Assembly (NCBI GenBank): GCA_016802295.1
Contig: JAESIW010000020.1
Span: forward strand, 62,001 to 126,000
DNA from: Brachionus rotundiformis
Taxonomy: Eukaryota > Rotifera > Eurotatoria > Ploima > Brachionidae
Reading direction: 5' to 3'
DNA: 64,000 nt
This document shows, piece after piece, positions 34,446 to 45,428 of this stretch (the first letter of the stretch is position 1; each line of letters starts with the position of its first letter). The position numbers were made by a program, and so were the translations under genes. A model generated the notes under the pieces. The model saw nothing but the letters and a program-made list of their open reading frames with translations. It made no database searches and was not told the DNA's origin.

Positions 34446-34665
34446 TCTGTCTTAAATCCTAATGTAAATATCTTTAACTGAACCTTTGTACATCGCTATA
34501 TAACAATTTGTTTCAATTAATTCTACTTTTTTTGTAAAATTCAATTTTTAACTTAATCTAATTTTGTAAAAATCTAATTTTTTCAAACAAGAGGGTTTAA
34601 ACGGAGGCTTGCGCCATTCGGACGAACCCCCTCAATTATATATTTAATAAAAAAATAAAAAAAAC

Positions 34666-36478
34666 TGAATTTTATTTTTGCTAATTAGAAATTTTTATTT
34701 AATAAATTTTGATGATTGTAATTTAATTGAATGATTTAAGGATAACTAAGAAAATTAGCTAATTGTTTAATAAAGATTGAAAATTTTTATTTAAGTTTAA
34801 ATTTTTTTAATTATCGTTATTCCTTTTGCCAATCTCCAGCCAAAACTTTCATAGACTATAAGTTCTTTTGGATTATATTGCCTTCGTGAATGGAAAGTTT
34901 CTTTTCTCTACCAAAATACTGTTACCATATATGCACTTAAATTTCTTAAGTTTAAGGGCTTTAATAAAAAGAAAAATTTTTGATTTCAAATTTAATGTCT
35001 AATAAATTATCAATTTTTGTAAATTAAACAATTAGGCCTAAATGATTAAGAAAAAAAATGAAGAGGCAAAAGGTTTTTAATTATAAATAATTTTAAATTC
35101 AGGTAAGAACTGTAATTTTTTCATATTTATCAAGTACCAATTATGAAATAGCTCTTGCACTGTTTCTAAGAATAACTCTTAACATACAAAAATGAATTTA
35201 TTTGGTGTTGGATAGTTCACAATTCCAACGACTCTTTTACACTTCAACATTCAATCTTAAAAGCAACACCCAGTATTGCCAAGAGTCGGTTCGTAAAGGT
35301 GTCAGATTCAGAATTTAAACATAATTAAGCAAATTTGTGAGCTAGTTAGATAGTATTTATTGGTGCGTCATTTTAACAAAAATGTCGAAGTCCAATACTG
35401 CTCAGTGTGGAGCTGAAGTAGTCTCAATTTGGAAGTACACAAGTTTCACGAATTGGTCAAAGGTCAGCTGTGAGCCAAAACAGACATCTAATAATTTAAT
35501 TTCACCCAGTTGGTTTAAATTCTCTCCATTTATTTCAAGATCATGGTTGTTTATCAACTATTTATTAATTATGTCTAAAATAAGTGATGGGAACAAGCAC
35601 TTCAAAAAAAGATAAGCACATAGAAGAAACTTGCTGTATTTCAATCACAAATTATCCTTTCAAAGGACAAAGTTACATTTTTTGTAAATAAATAATTCAA
35701 ATATTATTTACAAAAAATGTATTCTTCTGTTTTTTCTTTTAAGCTAGTCACTTTTTTTGGAATGAAAAATTTTCGAATAGCAGGAATATTTATATTCGAA
35801 GATACAGTAGCTTGTTTATTTGTTACCATAAGGATTGTTTTTACGTTCAGTACTTACTATTTTTTGAGAAAATACTGAAGAAAAATGGGAATATAATCAA
35901 GATTTAAAAAGTTGCCTAATTTGACTTGATTGAGCACAATTACATCAATCAAAATATGGAACATTCTTTGGATCAATTAAACTAAAATTTAATTAATACA
36001 TATAGGTATGGGATATAATTGCACTAAAAATTATTTTACTATTGAATTTATTTAAATATTCCACAATTTTTATGCGATATAAAAATAATAATATATATAA
36101 GCTACAGCAAGACGAGCTTCCGGAGGTCACCTATGGTAGTAAATAATTGAAATACAAGCAAGTTTTTTCGATTTGAGAAAAAAAAACTAGTAAAATTACT
36201 TATTAATTATCAAATAATTATTTTGCCTATTCTATTTTTTTATTTAAAAAATAATCTAAAAAAGGTCTTTCCAGGGCAGTTCCGGATGGCGGAGCCTTCT
36301 TTTCAGCCCACATGTTTGAAATTTGATTAAGAAAATTTGTTTTAGTTTAAGTGTATTAGATTTATATTTATATTATATATTTTTCCTTATCTATTTGGCT
36401 TATTTTTTGTTAGACTAAAATTAACCATTTATTAGTAAACTATTATTTGATAGTTATTTATTGTTTTAGTTTCAAGCC
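34666..36478. other. AT-rich sequence, no gene seen
   Basis: A 77-codon frame at 35382-35615 has a plausible start but no recognisable domain and no conserved splice structure, so it is not called. A patch at 36108-36130 and another at 36270-36300 share 'ttccgga' and are GC-richer than their surroundings. Confidence 0.35.
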
Positions 36479-36834
36479 AATAGAAGGCAAAGGTTTGCTA
36501 CAATATTTCAGGAAACATTTTGAAATTTCATACTAAACTATTCTAAATGTCAAAAACTTGTTCCGTAAATGAAACAACAAGAAACTAAGTGAAATAAATT
36601 TTGATGCAGCTACTGGTCAAGTGTGCAGAATCTGTGCAAACTAATTTTACTATTATTAAATTTAAATGTAATTTTGCAGAATTCGCACAGATTGTGCGTA
36701 CCTCAGCTGTTTTTTTTTACGTAACAAGTTTTTGACATTATTATTTGAGGGAAGAAATTTTTTTATTTTTAAATTGAAGGTTTTGTATGAAATTTCAAAA
36801 TGCTTCCTAAAATGTTGTTTTTAACCTTTCTATT
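36479..36834. mobile_element. Foldback (inverted-repeat) element, about 356 bp
   Basis: Two imperfect inverted arms: left from 'aatagaaggcaaagg' through 'cattttgaaatttcatac' and 'tgtcaaaaacttgttccgta', right the reverse order ('tacgtaacaagtttttgaca', 'gtatgaaatttcaaaatg', 'cctttctatt'). The inner part adds 'cagaatctgtgc'/'gcacagattgtgc'. No coding capacity. A convincing target duplication was not found. A further short copy of 'gtatgaaatttca' lies at about 37079. Confidence 0.65.
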
Positions 36835-37215
36835 CAAGACATGTCTGTAAAGATCTGATGGTGCCTGGATAACTAAAAATTCATGAATCATGTCAAATAG
36901 AAGAGAAAAAAAAAATACATTTTTCTATCAAACAAGTCATTTTTTTTTCAAAAATTGAAAATACATCAGGGTGGTCATTTCAAATATTAAATTGTAAAAA
37001 TTTCTAAACTTAAAACAGTTTTTTTTTAAATTGTATCCCCTTTTAATTTAATTTATTTTACTTTGTATTGGAAGTATTGTATGAAATTTCACAATCCCAT
37101 TTAGTTTTGGAACTGTTAAAAGTGTAACCCTGTGATATACGTGTCAGATAATGAATCAAAACAATTATAAGATTAAAATCGAGATCTTACTTACTTAATG
37201 AAAATAATCAAAAGA

Positions 37216-37786
37216 ATTTTAAACCGACTTGGGATACTGACAGTATTAAACTGATCAGTATCAGTATATTTCAGTATTCAGTATTACTGATACTGTTACT
37301 GATACTGATCGTTAAAATATTGCTACTGACTGGAGCTAATAATCAGTTTTTCAGTATTACTGGAAAATACTGAAAATTAGAAAAAAAATTTAAAAATGTC
37401 AAATTAATTTTGAAACATAATTTTTTTGTTGTTTCATCAATTTACATGTTTATGTAAAGTGGATATAATTGTTTAAAATTTCTATTTTTTTTTGTTAAAT
37501 TTTAAAAAAATTTTAAAATAAGTCCGATGTAAACTTTATTTGTTTGTTTTTGTATTTTTATCTGAATGGTCATAAAATTGACAAAAAGACTGAAATATAT
37601 TTTATTAGAAAATTTAAATTTTTTGTTAAAAACATGATTTTATACTGATAGCCTTAATATTGGTACTGGCTGATTTCGATACTGAATTTCATCTTTAATA
37701 CTGAATAATGACTGATACTGATTGGGCTTAATACTGTTACAGACTGATACTGATTTTTATATACTGTTCCCAAGTCTGATTTTAAA
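37216..37786. mobile_element. Non-autonomous hAT element (MITE) with 8-bp target duplication
   Basis: The element spans 37224-37778 (555 bp). Its ends are CCGACTTGGGA at the left and TCCCAAGTCTG at the right: inverted repeats of 11 bp with one mismatch, matching the CAG-type ends of hAT transposons. Both sides carry ATTTTAAA (37216-37223 and 37779-37786), the 8-bp target duplication expected for hAT. Subterminal regions are packed with degenerate copies of CAGTATCAGTA and its complement, the usual style of transposase-binding repeats. The centre is A/T-rich without coding potential. Confidence 0.9.
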
Positions 37787-38204
37787 TTTTAATTATTTTT
37801 TTTTAAAAGAGATTGATTAACCAGTTTTTTAAAATTCCAAGAAAGGCTGTACGAAAGCAAAGTTTAAAGACAAAATCGACATTATATTAAATCAGAACAC
37901 CTAAGACCCACTCCTAACTTACTAAATTTGGTAAAATCTACATCGAACACAAAAGCTTAAAAAGATTTGCTCTATTTTCTCGTCTCTTTCACGAACTTTC
38001 TTTCCAACCAGACATATTTTTGTAAATTGTTATAGGGTAATTAATTTATAGATGGCCACTTCTAACAGATAATAAAGAAAAAAATCTAAAACACAAAAAA
38101 GAGTATTAAATAAAGAGCCTTGCTCTCGCAGGTTATCATAGTATATCATATCATAGTATTGAACTGTGGAACTATAGACATTTAAATTGGCAAAAGTTGG
38201 TATT

Positions 38205-38405
38205 TGTTAAGACCCAAGTCTTGAAATGTCTCTAAATGCAACATAGAGTTGCATGTTCTAAGATTGATTGCAGCTAGTACACACGTTTTAGCTACTATAT
38301 AAACCACTATCTTTAGTTAATCCGGATTCCATTAAATATACTTTTAACCAGAATAAATAGTTTTACTTATTTTTGGCTTAAATCCCTAAAGTCTAAACCC
38401 AAGAC
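38205..38405 (-). repeat. Dispersed repeat family R2, uninterrupted copy
   Basis: The reverse complement matches 41146-41294 joined directly to 42112-42172 (shared words include 'gctttagggattta', 'atggaatccg', 'tagtggttt', 'tcttagaac', 'gcaactct'). A third fragment lies at about 62340-62395, inside a host intron. No coding content. This copy is the empty-site reference for the insertion at 41295-42096. Confidence 0.7.
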
Positions 38406-38759
38406 TTTTCATATTGATAGAACTAAAACAAAATAAATAATTCAAATAAGGGATAATATTTGATTGAAATACAAGCAAATTTTTTTAATTTGAGGAATAA
38501 TCATTTAATTTCAATAATACTTGAATAAGCTAATTTAAAAGCGTAAATTAAAATCTTGACATTTTCTGTGCCATGATTGTTGGTGTCAATTTGAAGAACT
38601 TATCTTCGAAATAGCTACCGCTCTAATCAAAACCAGCCTTTCAATTAACTCTCCAACAATGGCCCATTAACCAAAAGGTTAATCAAATGTCAAACTTTTT
38701 ATCTCTCCTAAAGATCAATTAATTTGCTATTAATCAATCTCTTTCACGCGCTGATTACT

Positions 38760-38845
38760 TTGGCCACACTGGGCAAAAAATTCTCTCTTTTGGAGACCGG
38801 CCGACTCTTTTCGGCCCCCAGCCAGCGTTTTTGTTATATAAGACA
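38760..38845 (+). promoter_or_regulatory. GC-richer patch with TATA-like box upstream of the HAD gene
   Basis: A rare GC-richer stretch ('gaccggccgactcttttcggccc') followed by TTATATAAG at 38834-38842, about 350 bases before the HAD start codon. Placement suits a core promoter with a leader intron; this is inference only. Confidence 0.25.
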
Positions 38846-39195
38846 ATTATTTCATAATATTGAATAAATTATGATCGTGGCCATTTTAGACAACTTGTTT
38901 GTCAAACATATTCAAGTGAATATGTATTCGTCAATAATAACTAGGTCACGATCTAATTAAAAATTCCATCAACGATTCTAATTAAAAAGGCTTCGACAAC
39001 CATTCCACTCTTTTTCTTTTCTCACGCATACACAATCACTTTTAAGTCAAGATTTCTTGAGAAATTCTTAAACAAATGGTTACCATAGAATAAAATAAAA
39101 TAATTAACAAAAAAATAAATAAATAATTTTTTACATTTATCTATATATATTTTTTTATTTCTAAAAGACTAATGTGTTATTTAGATTAAAGCAAA

Positions 39196-39899
39196 ATGAA
39201 TGGCAATGTTGAATCGGGTGTGTTCAGAGGGCCGGATGAGCTCAAGTCAAGCTCGCAGATGAGCTTTAGCCAGACGGGGCTGGTGAATGAGGCGATAGAG
39301 CTGCTGCGGCGCATGGGCATCAAGCTGGTGGCGTTTGACTTCGACTGCACACTGGTAAACATTCACACGGGCGGACAGTGGCCCGACTCGGCCGAGAAAT
39401 TGGCCGAGTTTGTGCGACCATGCTTCCGCGATCTGCTGCCAGAGTTGCTTAAATGCGCCGACATACACACTTGTGTAGTGACCTACTCGCCCCAAGAGGA
39501 GCTCATTCGCGACGTACTTAGGATATCAATGAAAGACGTCCTTAATGTGTAAGCTTACTTTGATCGTGTTTAATTGGTAAAATGATGGCCTTTTTTTGAA
39601 GTGACTTTTTGATTGGCAAAATTGTGATCAGAGGCAATAATAAGGATTTTTTGGGCGCGCATGGACTCAGCGCGTACACTAACGGCAAACAGTTGCACCT
39701 GGACTACTGCCGTAATTATTTAAGCCAAACAGGACACGTGGGAATCGACGATTCCAGCATTCTGCTTATTGATGATGATGTAACTAACTTAAAAATGGCT
39801 CATGACAGCAACCATTTTGTATTCCATGTTGGAAATAGTGTAAATTTAAACGAGCTTGTTTGCTATCTGAAGAGCTGTTTGGAGCCCGGAAATTACTGA
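39196..39899 (+). CDS. HAD-superfamily phosphatase (216 aa, two exons)
   Basis: The exons are 39196-39548 and 39602-39899, with a 53-base GT-AG intron (donor GTAAGC) in phase 2. Motif I of HAD hydrolases is 'AFDFDCTLV' (residues 49-57), with nucleophile Asp, second Asp two residues on, and Thr. Motif II is 'CVVTYS'. Motif IV is the acidic 'LLIDDD' near residue 170. A Lys in the expected motif III zone is 'NGKQLHL'. The signature 'HTGGQW' right after motif I is typical of a small HAD group known mostly from protists and some invertebrates, substrate unknown; the family hydrolyses phosphate esters with Mg2+. The protein lacks a cap domain insert and any signal peptide, so it is probably cytosolic. 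Its higher GC marks it as a maintained gene. Confidence 0.85.
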
Positions 39900-40119
39900 G
39901 ATAACCGCTACCAAGTGCCTACCGGACAATCATTCAAGACGAAGACTAGTCATTTAACAGGCCAGTTATATTAGTTTGTGATATTAATGGGATTAAAAAG
40001 CTTTTTTTTAAATAGTTGACATGTAAATTTTTTTATACAACAAAAATAATTAATTTAACCATTTTATTTTAATAAAATTAAATTTGATATTTTAAATTTT
40101 ATGAATCCTAGACTGTTAA

Positions 40120-40960
40120 GACAATTGTATCCAAGTGCAGACAAAATTGAAGGCACGACTTTGTCTAGATATTGTGTCGAAGAGCCTCTATGACATTAAA
40201 TTTTTTAAAGAAATGCCTCAACTTGAGCCAGCTGATTTGCCAAGCTTTCCTAATGCTTATGTGTCATAAGATTATGCATATTGTATTCATCTTTGGCAGA
40301 CTTTATTGTCAATGAGCGCTCTGAAGCTATTTATTGTTTGCACATTAATATCATTCACTGATAAACTGTTCCATAATTAAACACAGCGGTTTTTTAAGAA
40401 ATTATATCTTAATGAGCCTCTGTGATTTATTTCTGGAACCAATCTATTTTCATGTGGTCTTCTTAGTTTTTTAGACCACAATCAAATTCAAACCATTTGT
40501 TGACCATAATTTATACAAATTTGCATATTTGAATTAAGTCTTCTCTTAAATGATAATTTTTAAGGCTCTTAAAATATAAGTATTTCAAGTTTTCATCATA
40601 AGACTTAGTTCTAGTAGAGTCAAGAAATTATGTCGCTCTTTGTACTTTTTCAAGAATTTTAATGTCTGTCTTTAATACGACTCCAGATTTCTGCATATTC
40701 CAGATGGGGTCTCACAAGTAAAGTATAAATAAGTCTAAATGATTCCCAGTTATGATTTATATTAAAAATATTTTAGTCTGATAATCAGGGTATGGTTTTT
40801 CTTTTATCTTTCCTAGGTACATAGCTTTTAGTTTGTTTAGATTTAGATTTTTTGGCTAACTACCTGCCCACATCATGTTAGTCTAACAATAAAAAATAAT
40901 AATATAGACAAATAAAAGTGTCGATTTATTAATTATCTATAATATATTAGCTATTTTTAC
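40120..40960 (-). pseudogene. LINE relic, RT C-terminal region
   Basis: Minus-strand reading from about 40880: 'YTLLVRPHLEYAEIWS', a 'KILEKVQRAT' segment and 'YDENLKYLYFKSLKNYHLREDLIQ'. Further down are 'RPHENRLVPEIN' and 'LWNSLSVNDINVQTINSFRALID', the classical order at the end of CR1/Rex-like ORF2 proteins. Stops and frameshifts are frequent. It lies immediately downstream of the HAD gene, antisense to it. Confidence 0.7.
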
Positions 40961-41145
40961 TATTTTTAGTTTTAAGTCACGCACCACCAGATCCTAACAG
41001 ACCAGGTTGAATGAGAACTAGCGGTAAATTTTGTTTTACTAGTAGTTTTTTGATATTATAAAAGAATTCAATTTATATTATTGTAAGATGATGTAAAACA
41101 AAATAAAATAAAGTAAAGTTTTGTACATCATAATTGTGTAAAGTC

Positions 41146-42172
41146 GCTTATGAGCTTTAGGGATTTAGGCCAAGAAACAAATAAAAACTATTAAATTTGG
41201 TAAAAAGTTTATTAAATGGAATCCGAAGTATTGACAAATAGTTAGTGGTTTGCATAGTAGTTAGAAGGTGTGTTTTAGCTGCAGTTAATCTTAGTCAACT
41301 AAAAAAAAATTTTTGTAAAGTACAAGGTAGCATGAAAACAAATTCTTTTAGAAAATAATATTTTGAGAGAAAGAGAAATGCTTTTTATGTTATTTGCTTT
41401 AGCTTTAGTTTGAGAAAAAAACTAGTCCAATCTGTAAGCCGCATAATGGTTCCCCAGGACTGACAATCATAGGGGTCAATTTCGATATTTTGGGCGATGA
41501 AACTTCCAAAAGATAATTTTAATCTTTTCTAGGTAATCAAGGATGCTCGATAAGAATATCTGCAAAATTTCAAGCGTTTGTGTTGTTTTTTCTACAAGAT
41601 ATCGCTGAAAAACTATTTTTTTCTGTATCTTAAGTTTAAAGCGTGCAACTCTAAATATTATTTTTATCAATGAGACCTATTCTTCTATGACTTCATTCTA
41701 AAATTGTACAAACATATTCCTAATTTCGAATTTCCTAAAAAAATATTTCAAAATGACTAAAGTAACGATTGGTTTTGAATAAGCATGGTTTCATTCATTC
41801 CACTGACAATGATAAAAATCAAGCATTTGTCTTTTTCTCAAAATATTATTTTCTAAAAGAACTTGTATTCATGCTACCTTGCACTTTAACAAGACAACTG
41901 TATCCAAATCCCGATGTAGCGGTTGGCAGCTTATATTTATTTGCGTGCATCGCATGTACAGTGCGTAATCCCGTTTTACGGGGATATGCGTCTGGAAGGC
42001 TCGTCGGCCTGATTATAGGCCGATGGCACATATGACGCATATATGTTGAAGTCTACATCAGTTGACTATAAGGACTATGGAAAAGAAGCTATGCATTGCA
42101 GTTAATCTTAGAACGTGCAACTCTAAATAATATGTTGAGACATGTCAAAACTTGAGTCTTAACAATTGTGTT
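41146..42172 (+). repeat. Repeat family R2, copy interrupted by an 802-bp insertion
   Basis: R2 sequence at 41146-41294 resumes at 42097-42172. The repeated 15-bp word TGCAGTTAATCTTAG (41280-41294 and 42097-42111) brackets the insertion and occurs once, slightly diverged, in the uninterrupted copy at 38205-38405. Confidence 0.75.
41295..42096. mobile_element. 802-bp insertion with 15-bp target duplication and internal inverted arms
   Basis: Inside the duplication, 41305-41375 ('tacaaggtagcatgaa...ttcttttagaaaataatattttgag') is repeated inverted at 41836-41890. Near the right end a GC-rich patch forms two hairpins: CCCGTtttACGGG (41970-41982) and TCGGCCTgattatAGGCCGA (42004-42023). A transposase is not encoded; two short frames here (88 and 64 codons, on opposite strands) have no domain. 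A 15-bp duplication is long for DNA transposons and suits target-primed retroposition, but the inverted arms suit a foldback element; the class is unresolved. Confidence 0.65.
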
Positions 42173-42778
42173 AGTCACATGGTTTGATTAAATTAAAAAA
42201 AAAATACTTAGAAATAATCAGGTTATATGTAAAAAAAATAGCATTAAAAATAAATTAATTAAGTCAAATGCAAATTCAAAAATGAAATTCAGATAAATAT
42301 TCACTGATATTTATTTAAGGTTCATTACACTGAATTGATACTTTTAAGTCACGATTAATCAATTTAACAGACTCATAATTATAAAATTATTATTAAACTA
42401 GAATTTTTAATAAGCTAGCTAAGTTGATCTATTGGGTTTTAATTATAAATCAATGACTTGACTGACACTTTTCTTAAAAAATTTTATTGACTTCAATTTA
42501 TTACGGTTTTCTATCTGAGTCAAATATGTTATTATCATATAAAATAAATCAACTAAAAAAACTTAATTTAATAGATTCCTATTTTATTGTGTCTTTTAAA
42601 ATGCTTTTATTAATGGTTAAATATTCCCAATTAATAAGTTAAGAGATAACTTATTTTAATAATAACAAATTTAATCAATCCTTATCATTATAATTGTTCA
42701 AATTTAATAAATTAAAAAAATTTATTCAAAATATAATACTAAAAAAAACAAACCAACAAATTAAGCTAGAAAATTTAG

Positions 42779-43213
42779 TTACACTTGTTCTGTCCGTACC
42801 AATTCGTAAGAGCCTCTTGAAGAGTAAAAAAATGTAACAATTAATCCCATAAGCAAGATTAAAGATTTGGTCAAGATTTCGATTATTATTTTGTACTTGT
42901 CGACCACTTTAAGTTGTTCGAAAATCTGTGTCAAGTGAATTGTGTTTACAATGATATAAGCCACAAATATGACAGTAAGCAAAATACCAGTAATAAAAAC
43001 AATACTGTATTTTTTGCACCAAATAGCGCCAATGCTGAGAATGGACTGGACAATGATGAGAATGCCCAAGCCCACTCGGGCTATATTAAAATAAGAGCGG
43101 GAATCTTCGACCAATTCAGGTATGCCTGTGAGTAAGTTTTCGAACAGGCCAATTGACAAGAGTTGTCCATAAAATATGGTTAAGTATATTTGAAGTAATT
43201 TTACCACACGCAT
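42779..43213 (-). CDS. Four-transmembrane protein of unknown family (144 aa)
   Basis: A single-exon frame from ATG at 43213 to TAA at 42779. Four hydrophobic helices are evident at residues about 5-27, 43-64, 68-92 and 107-130. The first loop carries acidic residues ('IPELVEDSRSYF') and the last tail is short and charged. No signal for tetraspanin (no CCG), claudin (no W-GLW-C-C) or MARVEL families could be confirmed. Upstream 'aaaaaatgcgtg' gives an acceptable start context. The steady reading frame in an AT-rich region favours a real gene. Confidence 0.5.
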   Translation of the reverse strand: MRVVKLLQIYLTIFYGQLLSIGLFENLLTGIPELVEDSRSYFNIARVGLGILIIVQSILSIGAIWCKKYSIVFITGILLTVIFVAYIIVNTIHLTQIFEQLKVVDKYKIIIEILTKSLILLMGLIVTFFYSSRGSYELVRTEQV

Positions 43214-45170
43214 TTTTTGTATTTGGCGTCTATTATCAAACTATAAACTAAAAGCCAATTATATAAATTATGCTCAAGGTGTTGTAAAATTTATGTGTCT
43301 CGAGAGTATTTCAGAAAAATATATTCTTTTATACAAAATAATTCATGAAAAGCTCTATAGGGGACCCCTAGTCGGTGTCCTGACTAAATATGTTGCTATT
43401 AATTAAATTAGAAAAATTGATAAAAATTTAATAGAAGAAAGTTTGTAAATAAAGTGTTGATATTTATTCTCTATACATAAAAGAGTAAAACACTTTTAAA
43501 AATTAGTTACCTATAGGCGATATTTAAACTTTATCTAAATTTAAAAAGATAAACAAATTCGAAGTATGAGAATATGGTTAAATTATGAATAGCTTTAAAA
43601 ATTAAAAGTTAGCAAAAAATAATTAAAAAAATAATTTGATAATTTACTTTAATTTAGAATAAATTTTAAAAAAAAATCGTATTATTTTTTAAATTAATTA
43701 GCTATGATTTTTTTTTATTTTAATTTTAAAATAAAAACTATTTTAAATAACAATTGAAAATTAAAAGTATATAATTGGGCTTTAATTATAAAAAATTTTT
43801 GAGTTATCACCATACTTAATTTTCAAAATATTATTATTACTTCTCCAATTTTGTTTCTCTTTGAAAAAAATATAAAAAAAGAAAGCGTTTATAAGAATTA
43901 AAACTATCAGTTTTTGATAAATGTAGTCTTAGGGAAATTCCCGAATTTGTTAATATCAATGAAATTTTTATCAAAAGTTAAGTCAATCTTTAATAGTGAA
44001 ATATGTCTTTGAAATAAATTTATTTTGTCAAAAATTAATTTTTAAAATGTTTTAATTATTTATTTAATATTTCTTGAGAATGATCAATTTTAATTTGATA
44101 ATAAAGTTCATTTTAATAAAAATTAAAAGAATTTTTTTTTAAACTTTTGTCAATAACCGAGTCTTGACTTGTCTCTACTTTTTATTTAATGTTCAACTCA
44201 GGTACATAATCTGCAGCTAGAACCCTTGTTTTATAAAAATTTGTCAAATAGAGTACTATTGTGTCGGGGAAGGGGTATCAAATAAAGTTGGAGTTGAACA
44301 AAGGGTTTATTCTAAATGGAAGAGAAAACGTCCTTTCTGCGCGGCAGGGCGTTATTGGAAAGGTTTTTCTTGATAAAAAAAGCTTAATTGTAAATAGAAA
44401 TGAAAACTTTATTTGAGTTTAAAAAAAATCAATAATCAATTTCAGTATTATTGATGCTTTACTTTTTGCCTTGTATCTACATCAGGAAAATTATTTTGGG
44501 CAAAAATGATGCAACATAGTATATTGCACTATGTTTCAGTATTTTATTAATTATATTTTATTTTAGTAAATTTTAATTTATCAAAAAAGGAAGAATTTTT
44601 GTTCTGTTTGTTTATGAAATTCACAATACCTGGAAATAAAGAAATTTAAAATAAGTAATTATAAAGCAAATTGAAAAGGTTGAGATTAGATGATTGTAAA
44701 CTGAGGTTTACAATTGTGGTTGAGACATCACAAGGAGTTGAATATTGGAACAAGTCAGCAACAGACACTATCACATCCAAAAATAAAAACATCTTCAAGA
44801 AAAGATAAGGCTATTCAAAACGGGAACTGATACCATAGCTTCGTTCCACAGCAAACTTGTTGAAGCTTATTATTCTTATTAAGATTTATTTTAAATTTAA
44901 ACTTTAAATATTTATAAAAAATATGTTAGGTTTATTTTGCTTTTATTAATTTTTTTTAATTTTAAATTTAAACAAAATATTAACCTTTTTAAAAATAGAT
45001 AATTAAAAATGAATTAATATTTTCTATCAATATAAAATATATTTTTTATAAGTATCTTTTATTTCGAATATTATTTAGAAGAAAAAATATATATCTAAAA
45101 ATATCCAGTCTTTTCTAGTTAATTAAATGAATAAAATATAAAAGACACTAGTTCCTTCATGGGGCTCCAT
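43214..45170. other. AT-rich intergenic sequence with one GC-richer patch
   Basis: No gene seen. A 13-base palindrome TAGGGGACCCCTA lies at about 43359-43371. The patch at 44262-44365 ('gtgtcggggaagg...ctgcgcggcagggcg') is GC-richer and may be an LTR or element fragment, but no partner copy is in the window. Confidence 0.35.
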
Positions 45171-45171
45171 T

Positions 45172-45252
45172 TACAATCGGCTCGAGTGGAACAGTCCCCT
45201 GACCTGAAATCACACTGGACTCAATGCACAGGTCCAAAATCTGTTCGCAGCC
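45172..45252 (+). pseudogene. tRNA-Ser pseudogene
   Basis: It aligns to the intact tRNA-Ser(CGA) at 24972-25052 over most of its length, best in the 3' half: '..GCACAGGTCCAAAATCTGTTCGCAGCC' against the T-arm and acceptor, still followed by a T-run. The anticodon region reads 'CTGACCTGAAATCA' and the 5' acceptor strand no longer pairs. The variable arm has lost its stem. It is a dead copy. Confidence 0.75.
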
Positions 45253-45428
45253 ATTTTTTGTATCTCATTTAATTCAAAGACAAATAAAAATCGCTTATTG
45301 ATTTTAATTCACTGACCTAATTTTAGTCATGTCCAGAAAAAGCGATTAAAAATCGCCTCTAAATTCTCTTAAACATTATGCTTTTGTTTTCAAAATTCAT
45401 GTCAAAAAAATAGAACAGTTTAAAAACA

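Larger units (their letters stand above)
30603..34665 (+). mobile_element. Non-LTR retrotransposon (jockey/CR1-like), nearly complete
   Basis: Two ORFs in the LINE order, followed by a 3' UTR with a GC-richer 'ggaggcttgcgccattcggacgaa' zone (split by feature: about 34595-34625) and an A-rich tail (34648-34665). ORF1 carries zinc knuckles; ORF2 carries an AP-like endonuclease and RT. Defects: an internal 168-bp copy of RT sequence within ORF1 and a frameshift in ORF2. The 5' end is not defined and no target duplication was found. Confidence 0.85.

Noticed and set aside
35382..35615. 77-codon frame with good ATG
   Set aside because: No domain, no signal peptide, no exon partner; length is within chance for this window.
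41769..42035. 88-codon frame across GC-rich hairpins
   Set aside because: It runs through an inverted-arm element and both hairpins; the opposite strand is open too, as expected of palindromic DNA.
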